The position numbers and the translations under genes were made by a program. Positions 26,693-34,420 of a DNA stretch of 64,000 bases are shown piece by piece (position 1 is the first letter of the stretch; each line of letters starts with the position of its first letter). The notes beneath the pieces are model-generated. The model did not search any database, was not told the DNA's origin, and worked only from the letters and a program-made list of their open reading frames with translations. This DNA comes from Burkholderia pyrrocinia (GTDB lineage Bacteria > Pseudomonadota > Gammaproteobacteria > Burkholderiales > Burkholderiaceae): assembly GCF_018417535.1 (NCBI RefSeq), contig NZ_CP070978.1:3038001-3102000 (forward strand), read 5' to 3'.

Positions 26693-27639
26693 GCGTCGAC
26701 CTCCTCGCGTTGACGATCGGCCATCGCGCGCTCGAGCCCCTTGATGCAGGCGACGAGCGTCGCATTGACCGGGGTCGGCACGCCGTAGCGCTGCCCCCAC
26801 CGAACGACTGAACCATTGATGAAGTCGATCTCGGTGATCGAGCCCTTCTCCAGGCTTTGCAGCATCGAGGTCTTGAAGGTCGCGGGCAGCCCCTCGGCGG
26901 CGAGCGTCCATGCCTGTTCGGGATCGGTCATCGACAGCTTCACGCCGGCTGCCTGCGCCGCCGCGATCGCCTCGGCCACGGCCGCGAGCGACGTTGCCTT
27001 CAGCAGCGGCTCATCGTAGAGCTGCCCATAGGTCAGACCGGTAACGCCGGTCAGCGCGCCCGTCGCGACGTTCACCAGCAGCTTGTCCCACATGGTGCCG
27101 ACAATGTTGTCGCTGATCGTCGTGGCAAGGCCGGCGGTATTGAACGCGTCGGCGATCGCCTGTACACGCGGCGTGATGCGGCCGTCGAGCTCACCGATAT
27201 AGGTGTACTTGCCGACCACGCCGGACTCGATATGACCCGCGCCGCGCAGTACGCCGCCGACATAGGTCTTGCCGGCGAGCACGCGCTCGCGGCCGACGAC
27301 GTCGGCCAGCAGGTCCTCGTGACCGAGACCGTTCTGCAGCGACAGCACGTGCGTATCCGGCCCCACCAGCGCTTGCGCGCCGCGCATGGCCGTCTCGGTA
27401 TGGAACGACTTGACCAGCACGACCACCAGATCGGCTGCACCGACTTCGGCCGCCTGCGTCGTCGCATGGACGCGCACTTGCCGGGAGCCGCCAGTGTCGT
27501 CGACCCGCAGGCCGTCGCGGCGCATCGCTTCGACGTGTGCGGGAGAGCGGTCGATCAGCCAGGTCTCGTGACCGCCTTCGGTGAGGGTGGCACCGATCGC
27601 GCAGCCCAGTGCGCCGGCGCCCAGAACCGCAATCTTCAT
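26689..27639 (-). CDS. Ketopantoate reductase (PanE/ApbA) family protein
   Basis: A 316-residue NAD(P)-dependent 2-hydroxyacid dehydrogenase of the PanE/ApbA type. The Rossmann start MKIAVLGAGALGCAIGATL is clear, and the catalytic lysine lies in MWDKLLVNVATGALTG. The active-site region near GLPATFKTSMLQSLEKGS is also typical of the family. PanE-like proteins in catabolic operons often oxidise other branched 2-hydroxy acids rather than making pantoate. It is the first gene of the minus-strand operon, with AGGAG upstream of the ATG, and is divergent from the LysR regulator. Confidence 0.87.
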   Translation of the reverse strand: MKIAVLGAGALGCAIGATLTEGGHETWLIDRSPAHVEAMRRDGLRVDDTGGSRQVRVHATTQAAEVGAADLVVVLVKSFHTETAMRGAQALVGPDTHVLSLQNGLGHEDLLADVVGRERVLAGKTYVGGVLRGAGHIESGVVGKYTYIGELDGRITPRVQAIADAFNTAGLATTISDNIVGTMWDKLLVNVATGALTGVTGLTYGQLYDEPLLKATSLAAVAEAIAAAQAAGVKLSMTDPEQAWTLAAEGLPATFKTSMLQSLEKGSITEIDFINGSVVRWGQRYGVPTPVNATLVACIKGLERAMADRQREEVDA

Positions 27640-27684
27640 TGTTTTCTCCTGTCGACCAGAGTTAACGCCATGTCGGCCGGAGCT

Positions 27685-27698
27685 AGTGCTTCAGCACT
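27685..27698. promoter_or_regulatory. Candidate LysR-type operator, islet operon
   Basis: An inverted repeat AGTGCT/AGCACT (arms at 27685-27690 and 27693-27698) fits a T-N11-A LysR box (T27684 to A27696). It lies 46 bp upstream of the reductase start, in the 150-bp gap between the operon and its divergent LysR gene. Confidence 0.5.
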
Positions 27699-27773
27699 TA
27701 CTTCGGTCCCGTGCAAAGCTGACGAATGGCTGCACGATAGGATTCGGCGCTCACGCTGGCAATGCAATGACTA

Positions 27774-27787
27774 CAATGACATCATTG
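27774..27787. promoter_or_regulatory. Inverted repeat at the LysR start
   Basis: CAATGA and TCATTG (27774-27779 and 27782-27787) form a symmetrical site ending two bases before the first ATG of the LysR gene. Binding there would block its own expression, which is common autoregulation in this family. Confidence 0.45.
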
Positions 27788-27789
27788 CC

Positions 27790-28710
27790 ATGGACAATAA
27801 TGCGATGACGTCGACCGACCTTCCCGACCTGAAGCTGCTCCAGCTCTTCGATCTTCTGTACGACGTGCGAAGTGTCACGCGCGTGGCCGAGCAGCTCGGT
27901 CAGAGCCAGCCGACGGTCAGCATCTGGCTCGGGCACTTGCGGGAATACCTGCACGATCCATTGTTCATTCGAACGCCGGGCGGAATGGCGCCGACGCCGC
28001 AGGCCGATGCGCTCATCGGGCCGTGCAGGGAAATCCTCGAGTCGCTGAGACGGTTCACCGCATGGGAGATCGCATTCGATCCCGCCACGGCGCAGCGGCG
28101 ATTTCGCATCTGCATGACCGACGCGAGCCACGTCACACTGCTTCCTCAGCTGCTGGCGCATGTCCACGCGGCGGCGCCCGGCATCCGGCTGGAAGCCGCG
28201 CGGATCGACGGCAACACGGAACGCGCGCTCGAATCCGGCGAGGCCGATCTCGCGATAGGCTATGTCCCGTGGCTCGGCGGCAGCATTTATCAGCAGCAGT
28301 TGTACGAGCAGGACTGGGTGTGCCTTGCCAACCGTCGCCACCCCAGGATCCGTACCCGACTCGGGGTGAAGCAATATTGTGCGGAGGGACACGTGGTCAT
28401 CACGGCGGGCACCGGCGCGCAACTCCTCGAGCAGGCGCTGATGCGGGAACGCATCGACCGTCAGGTCGTGCTGGAGTTGCCGGGATTCTTGGGGCTGGGT
28501 GCCATCATCCAGAGCACCGATCTGATCACGACGCTGCCACGTCACATCGGCGAGACGTTGGCTCGGGCCAATGACCTGGTGGTTCACTCATGCCCGATCC
28601 CGGTGGAAGGCTTTGCAGTCCGGCAGCACTGGCACGGCCGGTATCACCACGAAGCGGGGAATCGCTGGCTGCGTAGCGTGGTGATTCAGTTATTTGGCGG
28701 TTCGCGCTGA
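27790..28710 (+). CDS. LysR family transcriptional regulator
   Basis: A 306-residue LysR regulator. The winged HTH covers about residues 10-68 (LFDLLYDVRSVTRVAEQLG, SQPTVSIWLGHLREYLHDP), followed by a substrate-binding domain with ALESGEADLAIGYVPWL and a hydrophobic core at LGLGAIIQSTDLITTLP. The HTH resembles the NahR/NodD-like group (LKLLQLFDLLYD start, DPLFIRTPGGMAPTPQA). It is divergent from the seven-gene catabolic operon and is its probable activator. Starts at 27790 or 27805 are both possible. Confidence 0.87.
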   Translation: MDNNAMTSTDLPDLKLLQLFDLLYDVRSVTRVAEQLGQSQPTVSIWLGHLREYLHDPLFIRTPGGMAPTPQADALIGPCREILESLRRFTAWEIAFDPATAQRRFRICMTDASHVTLLPQLLAHVHAAAPGIRLEAARIDGNTERALESGEADLAIGYVPWLGGSIYQQQLYEQDWVCLANRRHPRIRTRLGVKQYCAEGHVVITAGTGAQLLEQALMRERIDRQVVLELPGFLGLGAIIQSTDLITTLPRHIGETLARANDLVVHSCPIPVEGFAVRQHWHGRYHHEAGNRWLRSVVIQLFGGSR

Positions 28711-28879
28711 CGCAATGCGAGCGTCGGTTGACTCGGGAGATGTCTCGAGCGCTCTACATTGAGTCCGACGATTCTCCGCGATGGGATGCCCGCTTGATGG
28801 GCCGGCCAGGGTGAATGACTCCAAAAGTTGCGCCACTTCTGCAAATTGTAAGATTGTGCCGGAGATGGCCAAAAAGGGA

Positions 28880-28894
28880 GCAACTTTAGTTCAC
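28880..28894 (-). repeat. Inverted terminal-type repeat, right end of accessory islet
   Basis: GCAACTTTAGTTCAC is the exact reverse complement of 19984-19998, 8.9 kb away. It overlaps a local inverted repeat TTTAGT/ACTAAA (28885-28890 and 28898-28903). The 312-base gap 28711-29022 contains this repeat and the puuB operator region but no convincing gene. Confidence 0.65.
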
Positions 28895-28960
28895 CGGACT
28901 AAATCTCTACAGATTCCGCGTCAGGCCCGTCAATGCGCCGCTTTTCCCGCACGCTTGCCT

Positions 28961-29014
28961 CCGTGAAATTGTCGTGCTAATTTTTCATGAAAATTCATGA
29001 CGTAAATTTCACGG
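28961..29014. promoter_or_regulatory. Nested palindromes upstream of the puuB-like gene
   Basis: A perfect 10-bp inverted repeat CCGTGAAATT (28961-28970) and AATTTCACGG (29005-29014) encloses a 12-bp palindrome TTTTCATGAAAA (28982-28993) and two TCATGA boxes (28985-28990 and 28995-29000). The outer right arm runs into the ribosome-binding site. The AT-rich symmetrical design suits repressor binding, probably by the cupin-XRE regulator encoded two genes downstream (inference). Confidence 0.6.
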
Positions 29015-29022
29015 GAGTCCGC

Positions 29023-30312
29023 ATGTTCGTGCAGTCCGACCGTCACGTCGCAAGCTACTACGCCGGCACCTACCCGGCGCCGATCCCGCATCGTCCGGAA
29101 CTGGACGAGCGCATCGACGCCGACGTGCTGGTTGTCGGCGCGGGCTTCAGCGGGCTGCATACGGCATTGCGCCTCGCGCTCGCCGGCAAGCGCGTCGTCG
29201 TACTGGAGGCGAGCCGCGTCGCGTGGGCCGCGTCGGGCCGCAACGGCGGGCAGGCGCTGCTCGGCTGGTCGTGCGACATGCAGCCGCTCGAGGATTCGCT
29301 CGGCCGCGACGGCGCGCGCCTGCTGTGGGACAGCATGCGCTGGGCCGCGGCCGAGGTGCGCGAACTGCCGGAGCGGCACGGTTTCGACATCGACTACCGG
29401 CCCGGCAGCCTGTGGGCCGCGGTGCGGCCGCGCCGTGTCGCGCTGCTCGCACAGGCCCGCGACGAGGCAGCCGAGCGCTGGGGCTACGACCGGTTGCGTG
29501 TGATCGGGCGTGATGAGCTGCCCGAATGGATCGGCGGCACGCGCTATCTCGCGGCGCTCCACGATCCGGAAGCCGGCCACCTGAATCCGCTGAAACTCGC
29601 GCTCGGCCTCGCGCAGACGATCGAGCGCGCGGGCGGCCGCATCTTCGAACAGAGCCGCGTGCTCGACTGCCGCGAGACGGCCGGCGGCCACATCGCCCGC
29701 ACGGCACGCGGCGAAGTGCGCGCGGACGTGCTGGTGCTCGCGTGCAACGCGTACGTCGACCGGCTCGATCGCGACCTCGCGCGCCGGCTGCTGCCGGTCG
29801 GCACGTACCAGGTCGCGACCGCGCCGCTCGAGCCCGACGTCGTGCGTGCGCTGCTGCCGCAGAACAGTTGCGTGATCGACAACCAGTTCGTGCCCGACTA
29901 CTTCCGCCTGAGCCCCGACAACCGGCTGCTGTTCGGCGGCGGCTGCACGTATCTCGGCGGTATCCCGGCCGATATCGCGGCGGCGACGCGCCCGCGCCTC
30001 GAACGCGCATTCCCGCAACTGGCCGGCGTGCCGCTCGATTACGCGTGGGGCGGCCATATCGACATCAGCATGCGCCGCACGCCGGACGTCGGGCGCCACG
30101 GGCAGCGTTTCTGGCTGCAGGGCTTCTCGGGGCACGGCGTGCTGCCGACGCTCGCCGGTGCGCGCGCGGTCGCCGACGCCGTGCTCGGCGACGAGCGCCT
30201 GCTCGCGCAGTACCAGCGCATCCGCAACCCGCGCTTTCCCGGCGGCGACCGGCTCGCCGCGCCGCTGGAAGCGCTCGGCAAGGTTTGGTACCGTTTGCGC
30301 GATACCGTCTGA
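29023..30312 (+). CDS. puuB: PuuB-like FAD-dependent oxidoreductase
   Basis: A 429-residue DAO-type flavoenzyme. The FAD-binding ADVLVVGAGFSGLHTALRLA lies at about residues 33-52, and the C-terminal FWLQGFSGHGVLPTLAGARA is characteristic of the gamma-glutamylputrescine oxidase (PuuB/OrdL) group. These enzymes oxidise a gamma-glutamylated amine to the aldehyde. The start at 29023 has GGGAG five bases upstream; an earlier ATG at 28987 lies inside the operator palindromes. It forms a cluster with a cupin-XRE regulator (17-nt gap) and a glutamine-synthetase-like ligase. The symbol rests on family and context; the amine may differ. Confidence 0.82.
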   Translation: MFVQSDRHVASYYAGTYPAPIPHRPELDERIDADVLVVGAGFSGLHTALRLALAGKRVVVLEASRVAWAASGRNGGQALLGWSCDMQPLEDSLGRDGARLLWDSMRWAAAEVRELPERHGFDIDYRPGSLWAAVRPRRVALLAQARDEAAERWGYDRLRVIGRDELPEWIGGTRYLAALHDPEAGHLNPLKLALGLAQTIERAGGRIFEQSRVLDCRETAGGHIARTARGEVRADVLVLACNAYVDRLDRDLARRLLPVGTYQVATAPLEPDVVRALLPQNSCVIDNQFVPDYFRLSPDNRLLFGGGCTYLGGIPADIAAATRPRLERAFPQLAGVPLDYAWGGHIDISMRRTPDVGRHGQRFWLQGFSGHGVLPTLAGARAVADAVLGDERLLAQYQRIRNPRFPGGDRLAAPLEALGKVWYRLRDTV

Positions 30313-30329
30313 CCGTATCGGAACCCATC

Positions 30330-30887
30330 ATGAACGAACAGGAAGAGATAGAAAGTCTGGCGATCCTGATCCGCGACCTGCGCAAGCATCGCAAGGTCAC
30401 GCTGAACGACCTCGCCGAGCGGATCGGCCGCTCGGTCGGCTTTCTGTCGCAGGTCGAGCGCGGGCTGTCGCGCCCGACGGTCGCGGATCTGACCGCGATC
30501 GGCGAGGCGCTCGGCGTGCCGACCACGTATTTCTACAGCCTGAGCAAGCCGCGCAGCGTGCCGTGGGTCACGCGGCCCGACGAACGGCGCACCGTGTATT
30601 ACGCGGCCGGCATCACCGACATCCTCGTGTCGCCGAACATGCGCTCGCGCTTCTCGGTCCTCGAAAGCCATCTCGCGCCGGGCGCGAGCAGCGGCGAGCG
30701 GCCCGTCGACGACAGCGACGAGCAGGGCGGCTTCGTGCTCGAAGGAGAACTGACGATCTGGATCGACGGCGACGACACGCCCGTCACGCTCGGCCCGAAC
30801 GATGCGTTCCAGTTGCCCGCGCACAAGCGGTTCCGATATGCCAACCTGACCGACGCGCCGACGCGCGTGATCTGGGTATTCACCTGA
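30330..30887 (+). CDS. XRE family regulator with cupin sensor domain
   Basis: A 185-residue two-domain regulator. The HTH_3 domain (about residues 10-65) includes VTLNDLAERIGRSVGFLSQV and LSRPTVADLTAIGEALG. The cupin_2 domain (about 105-185) includes GGFVLEGELTIWIDGDD and LGPNDAFQLPAHKRFRYANL. This is the PuuR/SinR-like arrangement that controls polyamine and amine catabolism. It lies between the PuuB-like and PuuA-like genes. Confidence 0.87.
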   Translation: MNEQEEIESLAILIRDLRKHRKVTLNDLAERIGRSVGFLSQVERGLSRPTVADLTAIGEALGVPTTYFYSLSKPRSVPWVTRPDERRTVYYAAGITDILVSPNMRSRFSVLESHLAPGASSGERPVDDSDEQGGFVLEGELTIWIDGDDTPVTLGPNDAFQLPAHKRFRYANLTDAPTRVIWVFT

Positions 30888-30954
30888 GTTGTCGGCGGGG
30901 CGGGCGGCGTTGCAGGCCGCCGCGCCACGCAGCCTGTTTGCAGTACTGATTTAA

Positions 30955-30984
30955 ATGCGGCATGCGTTGTCCGCTGTGCCGCAT
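30955..30984. promoter_or_regulatory. Inverted repeat before the PuuA-like gene
   Basis: ATGCGGCA (30955-30962) and TGCCGCAT (30977-30984) form an 8-bp inverted repeat 55 bases upstream of the ligase start, in the 152-bp gap after the regulator. It may be a second operator or a leader hairpin. Confidence 0.4.
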
Positions 30985-31039
30985 GAATCCGGTTCGCCGC
31001 GCTGCGGCACCGCCATACAAGACATGGAAAGGATGAGAC

Positions 31040-32386
31040 ATGGCTGACGTCGTTCCCGCGCTGGTCGGTGAAGTCCGCGCATTCCGGCAGGCGCACCCCG
31101 AGATTCGTTATGTCGACCTGATCTGCCTCGACCTGCCCGGGCATTTCTACGGCAAGCGCTACCCGATCGATGCGCTCGAGAAGGTCGCGTCGGGCTCGCT
31201 GCTGAAGCTGCCGCAGAACTGCGTGCTGCTCGGCACGCAGGGCGGCCTGTACAAGATCGGCGACTACTGCTTCAACGACGGCGACCCCGACGCGCCGCGC
31301 CGCCTGATCCCCGGCACGCTGAAGCCCGTGCGCTGGGAGCGGCAGCCGCTCGCGCAAATGCTGATCAGCTCCGACGGCACGGATGCGCCGATCGAGTTCG
31401 AGCCGCGCGAGGTGCTCGCGCGTGTGCTGCGGCGCTTCGCGGCGCGCGGGATCCGGCCGGTCGTCGCGTTCGAGCTCGAGTTCTACCTGTTCGCCGCGCA
31501 GCTCGCGGACGGGATGCCGCAGTATCCGCGCGACCGCCTGAGCGATGACCGCGACGATCAGCCGAACATGCATATCGAGCGCCTGTCGCGCTTTTCCGAC
31601 GTGCTGCACGAGATGGTCGAGGCCGCGCGCGAGCAGGGCGTCGACGCGACGGTGATCACGGCCGAGCTGGGGCCCGGCCAGTTCGAGATCAATTTCGGCC
31701 ACACCGACGACGGGTTGCGCGCGGCCGACTGGTCGGCGCTGTTCTGCCGCAGCACGCGCGGCGTCGCGCTGCAGCACGGCTATCGCGCGAGCTTCATGGG
31801 CAAGCCTTACCTGCATGCGCCGGGCAGCGGGATGCATGTGCACGTGAGCCTGTACGACGACGCGGGGCGCAACCTGCTCGCGGCCGACGGGCAGCGGCCG
31901 CTGCGGCACGCGGTGGCTGGGTGTCTCGCCCTGCTGCCGCATTGCATGCCCGTGTTTGCGCCGAATCACAACGCGTTCCGGCGCTACGGGTCGATGGTGA
32001 ACGCGGCGAGCCGCGCAAGCTGGGGTTTCGAGGATCGCGATGCGTGCATCCGGATTCCCGAGTCGGATGCGCGCAACCTGCGGATCGAGCACCGGCTCGC
32101 GAGCGCAGACGCGAATCCGTACCTGGTGCTCGCGGCGATCCTCGCCGGGATGGAGCACGGGCTCGATGCGCGGATCGAACCGATCGCGCCGCTCAACGAG
32201 GATCGCGGCAGCGGGATCGATTTTCCGAAGGAGATGCTGTCGTCGGTTGCAGCGATGCAGGATCATCCGGCCGTGCGCGAAGGGCTCGGCAGCGAGTTCG
32301 TGATGGTGTATTGCGAGAACAAGCGGCAGGAGGAGCTGGATTTTCGTAACGAGATTGGGGCGCGGGAGTATCGGTGGTTTCTGTGA
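31040..32386 (+). CDS. puuA: PuuA-like glutamine synthetase family ligase
   Basis: A 448-residue protein of the glutamine synthetase fold, probably gamma-glutamylputrescine synthetase or a related gamma-glutamylamide ligase. Visible features are the metal/ATP motifs FELEFYLFAAQLADG and ITAELGPGQFEINFGHTDDG, LHAPGSGMHVHVSLYDDAG, and NHNAFRRYGSMVNAASRASW. It lacks the adenylylation loop of classical GlnA. AAGGA precedes the ATG at 31040. With the adjacent PuuB-like oxidase it would start the glutamylation route of amine breakdown. Confidence 0.83.
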   Translation: MADVVPALVGEVRAFRQAHPEIRYVDLICLDLPGHFYGKRYPIDALEKVASGSLLKLPQNCVLLGTQGGLYKIGDYCFNDGDPDAPRRLIPGTLKPVRWERQPLAQMLISSDGTDAPIEFEPREVLARVLRRFAARGIRPVVAFELEFYLFAAQLADGMPQYPRDRLSDDRDDQPNMHIERLSRFSDVLHEMVEAAREQGVDATVITAELGPGQFEINFGHTDDGLRAADWSALFCRSTRGVALQHGYRASFMGKPYLHAPGSGMHVHVSLYDDAGRNLLAADGQRPLRHAVAGCLALLPHCMPVFAPNHNAFRRYGSMVNAASRASWGFEDRDACIRIPESDARNLRIEHRLASADANPYLVLAAILAGMEHGLDARIEPIAPLNEDRGSGIDFPKEMLSSVAAMQDHPAVREGLGSEFVMVYCENKRQEELDFRNEIGAREYRWFL

Positions 32387-32411
32387 TTACCGCGCGTGCC
32401 GTTGAAGCCAA

Positions 32412-32939
32412 CTAGGAAAGCGCGCGCCAATAACGCACTTCTTCGATTGGCGCGCCGTCGATCTCGAAGGTCTTGATGTCGTTTTCGGCGACGAAGCCCT
32501 CGCGTTCATAGAACGTCCTTGCACGACGGTTCTCGACCAGTACCCAGAGCGATACCCACGCATGGCCCGCGTCGCGCAGCGCTCGGCATGCATGGTCGAC
32601 CAGCGCCGCGCCGATTCCTTGCCCGCAATGCGACGGATGCAGATAGATCGCTTCGATCTCGCCCCACGCGCGATCCTTGTCGGTGTCGCGCGTCGGACCA
32701 TAGGCGATCCAGCCCGCCGTGTCGTGTCCCGCGAATGCGAGCGCGACGCGCGGTCGGCCGGCATCGAGCGCATAGCGCCAGGCGGCCGTGCGTTTTTCGA
32801 CCGACAGACCGGCGAGGAACGGAGCCGGCATGATGTCCGTGTAGGTCGCTTGCCACGACGCGACATGGATGTTGGCGATGGCCGCGGCATCGGCGGACGT
32901 GGCAGCGCGGATGTCGATCGTTGTCGTATTCGGTGTCAT
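32412..32939 (-). CDS. GNAT family N-acetyltransferase
   Basis: A 175-residue GNAT enzyme with IYLHPSHCGQGIGAALVDHA as acetyl-CoA loop and VLVENRRARTFYEREGF as the C-terminal motif. The N-terminal IRAATSADAAAIANIHVASW is typical of the RimI-like or phosphinothricin-acetyltransferase-like group. GGAG lies six bases upstream of the ATG at 32939. The substrate is unknown. It converges on the puuA-like gene. Confidence 0.85.
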   Translation of the reverse strand: MTPNTTTIDIRAATSADAAAIANIHVASWQATYTDIMPAPFLAGLSVEKRTAAWRYALDAGRPRVALAFAGHDTAGWIAYGPTRDTDKDRAWGEIEAIYLHPSHCGQGIGAALVDHACRALRDAGHAWVSLWVLVENRRARTFYEREGFVAENDIKTFEIDGAPIEEVRYWRALS

Positions 32940-33034
32940 GCGTGCTCCGCTTGATTCGTTGAGGACTTCGGAGAATTCATGTCGCATCGCCGTTCCTTTC
33001 GCGGTGCCGAAGCGGGTGGATCGCAAGTGCACGC

Positions 33035-33060
33035 CGTGCCGCGAAGCGCTTCGCGGTACG
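33035..33060. repeat. REP-like long palindrome
   Basis: CCGCGAAGC/GCTTCGCGG (33039-33056) is a perfect 18-bp palindrome, extended to 33035-33060 with one mismatch. It lies just after the LprI-like gene stop. There is no following T run on either strand, so it is more like a repetitive extragenic palindrome than an intrinsic terminator. Fragments of the same sequence recur around 32997-33012 and 33065-33080. Confidence 0.5.
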
Positions 33061-33075
33061 GCACCTTCGAAGCGC

Positions 33076-33465
33076 TTACTCGCCGAGCTTCGACGCCACG
33101 CACCCCGTGCTCGTGCATTCACGCTCGCGCTCGCGCAGGAACGACAGCCGCGACGCCGTCATGTCGGTCGCGCACTGGAGATCCACGAGGTAGCCGTTGT
33201 TGCGGGTTTCGCTGCACTGCGCGTCGCGCTGCTTCAGCCACGCGAGCTGGCCGGCCTTCAGCGTCGCCTGCTGGTCGCCGCTCAGTTGCTTGCGCAGGCG
33301 GCCGTATTCGTCGTTGAGTTCGCGGTCGGTTTGCGAGAACTGCGTGCTGCTGCAGTACACCTGGTCGAACGCGCTGTGCGGCTTCGCACAGCCGGCCGCG
33401 TGCGCGGCGAACGGAAAGGCAAGCGCGAGCAGCGCGCAGGATGCGAACAGATTCTTCTTTTTCAT
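33076..33465 (-). CDS. LprI/DUF1311-type secreted protein
   Basis: A 129-residue exported protein. Residues 1-23 form a signal peptide ending PFAAHAA. The mature part has the DUF1311 pattern of paired cysteines and charged helices: QVYCSSTQFSQTDRELNDEY, LKQRDAQCSETRNNGYLVD and LQCATDMTASRLSFLRER. Related LprI proteins inhibit lysozyme. AGGAG precedes the ATG. It follows a periplasmic amidase gene (33516-34271) in the same direction, so both act in the envelope. Confidence 0.8.
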   Translation of the reverse strand: MKKKNLFASCALLALAFPFAAHAAGCAKPHSAFDQVYCSSTQFSQTDRELNDEYGRLRKQLSGDQQATLKAGQLAWLKQRDAQCSETRNNGYLVDLQCATDMTASRLSFLRERERECTSTGCVASKLGE

Positions 33466-33515
33466 GGTGATGCTCCTGACTGGGTGAAAACCGTTGAGCC
33501 CGATGGGCGGTGCCG

Positions 33516-34271
33516 TTACTTCGGCGCCGTGCATGCGTCGATCCCGCCCGCGATCGCGGTGGACAGGCGCTGGATCGTCTCGCGCCGCGCGAGCCGCGCT
33601 TCTTCGTCGGGATTGACGATCACGCCGGCCTCGACGAGCACGGCCGGAATCGGCGCGGTGCGCAGCACGACGAGATCGTCGAAGCGGTGGATGCCGAGTT
33701 GCGGGTCGATCAGCGGGCGATTCTCGCCGCGGATCGGCTGCGCGTGATACAGCGATGGCCGTTCGCCGGCCGCGACCAGCCGCTCGGCGATCGCCTTCGC
33801 GCAACGCAGGCTTTCCGCATAGTGCGGATTGCGCTCCGACACGAACACCGAGAAGCCGCGGAATTCGCGTTGCCGGCCCGCGTCGATGAATTGTTGCTGC
33901 ATCGAGTCGTGATGGATCGACACGAACAGGTTTGCGTCGGGCGCCTGCGTCGAGCGCTGGTCGAGTGCGATCTCGCGGCCGTCGGCCGACGTGCGCAGCA
34001 CGCGGTCGCCGTGCGCGGCGAGCTTTTCGGCGACCGCTGCGGACAGGTCCAGGTTGTACAGGTATTCGACGCGGCCGCTCGCGCCGGTGGAGCCCGGGTG
34101 CGCCGGCGTATGACCGGTGTCGACGACGATGTAGCGCCCGGATGCGGGCTCGGCGCCGGTGCTGTCTGCCGCATGCAGCGCCGGCGGCGCGCCGAGCAGC
34201 GGGGCGCAGGCGAGCACGCGTGCGGCGGCGCGCACGAGCGGGCGAAGGCTTCGGATGGTTCGGTTCGTCAT
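33516..34271 (-). CDS. N-acetylmuramoyl-L-alanine amidase (Amidase_3)
   Basis: A 251-residue exported peptidoglycan amidase. Residues 1-33 are a basic, hydrophobic signal sequence ending LLGAPPALHAAD. The zinc ligands are visible: H in YIVVDTGHTPAHPGSTG, E in GRVEYLYNLDLS, and H in NLFVSIHHDSMQQQ, with the catalytic E in IPAVLVEAGVIVN. It cleaves the amide between N-acetylmuramic acid and the stem peptide. Start codons at 34271 or 34292 are possible; neither has a strong ribosome-binding site. Confidence 0.85.
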   Translation of the reverse strand: MTNRTIRSLRPLVRAAARVLACAPLLGAPPALHAADSTGAEPASGRYIVVDTGHTPAHPGSTGASGRVEYLYNLDLSAAVAEKLAAHGDRVLRTSADGREIALDQRSTQAPDANLFVSIHHDSMQQQFIDAGRQREFRGFSVFVSERNPHYAESLRCAKAIAERLVAAGERPSLYHAQPIRGENRPLIDPQLGIHRFDDLVVLRTAPIPAVLVEAGVIVNPDEEARLARRETIQRLSTAIAGGIDACTAPK

Positions 34272-34397
34272 TGTTGTTGTCGAGGAGGGCATACGGCGCG
34301 TCGAATCGCGCGGCACCGTCGGCCTGCTCAATGCAGTCGGAATGTCGCGCGATTATAGCGGGTGGCGGTTACGCCGCAATGACGAATCGGCTGCCGC

Positions 34398-34420
34398 AGC
34401 GCCGGCTGGAAGCCGGCGCT
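34398..34420 (-). terminator. Hairpin at the end of the FAD oxidoreductase gene
   Basis: A perfect 10-bp inverted repeat AGCGCCGGCT/AGCCGGCGCT with a three-base loop begins at the last base of the stop codon. There is no long T run afterwards, so termination may be partial or Rho-aided. Confidence 0.45.

Noticed and set aside
33039..33056. Palindrome considered as an intrinsic terminator of the LprI-like gene
   Set aside because: No T tract follows on the minus strand, and part-copies nearby point to a repeat element instead.
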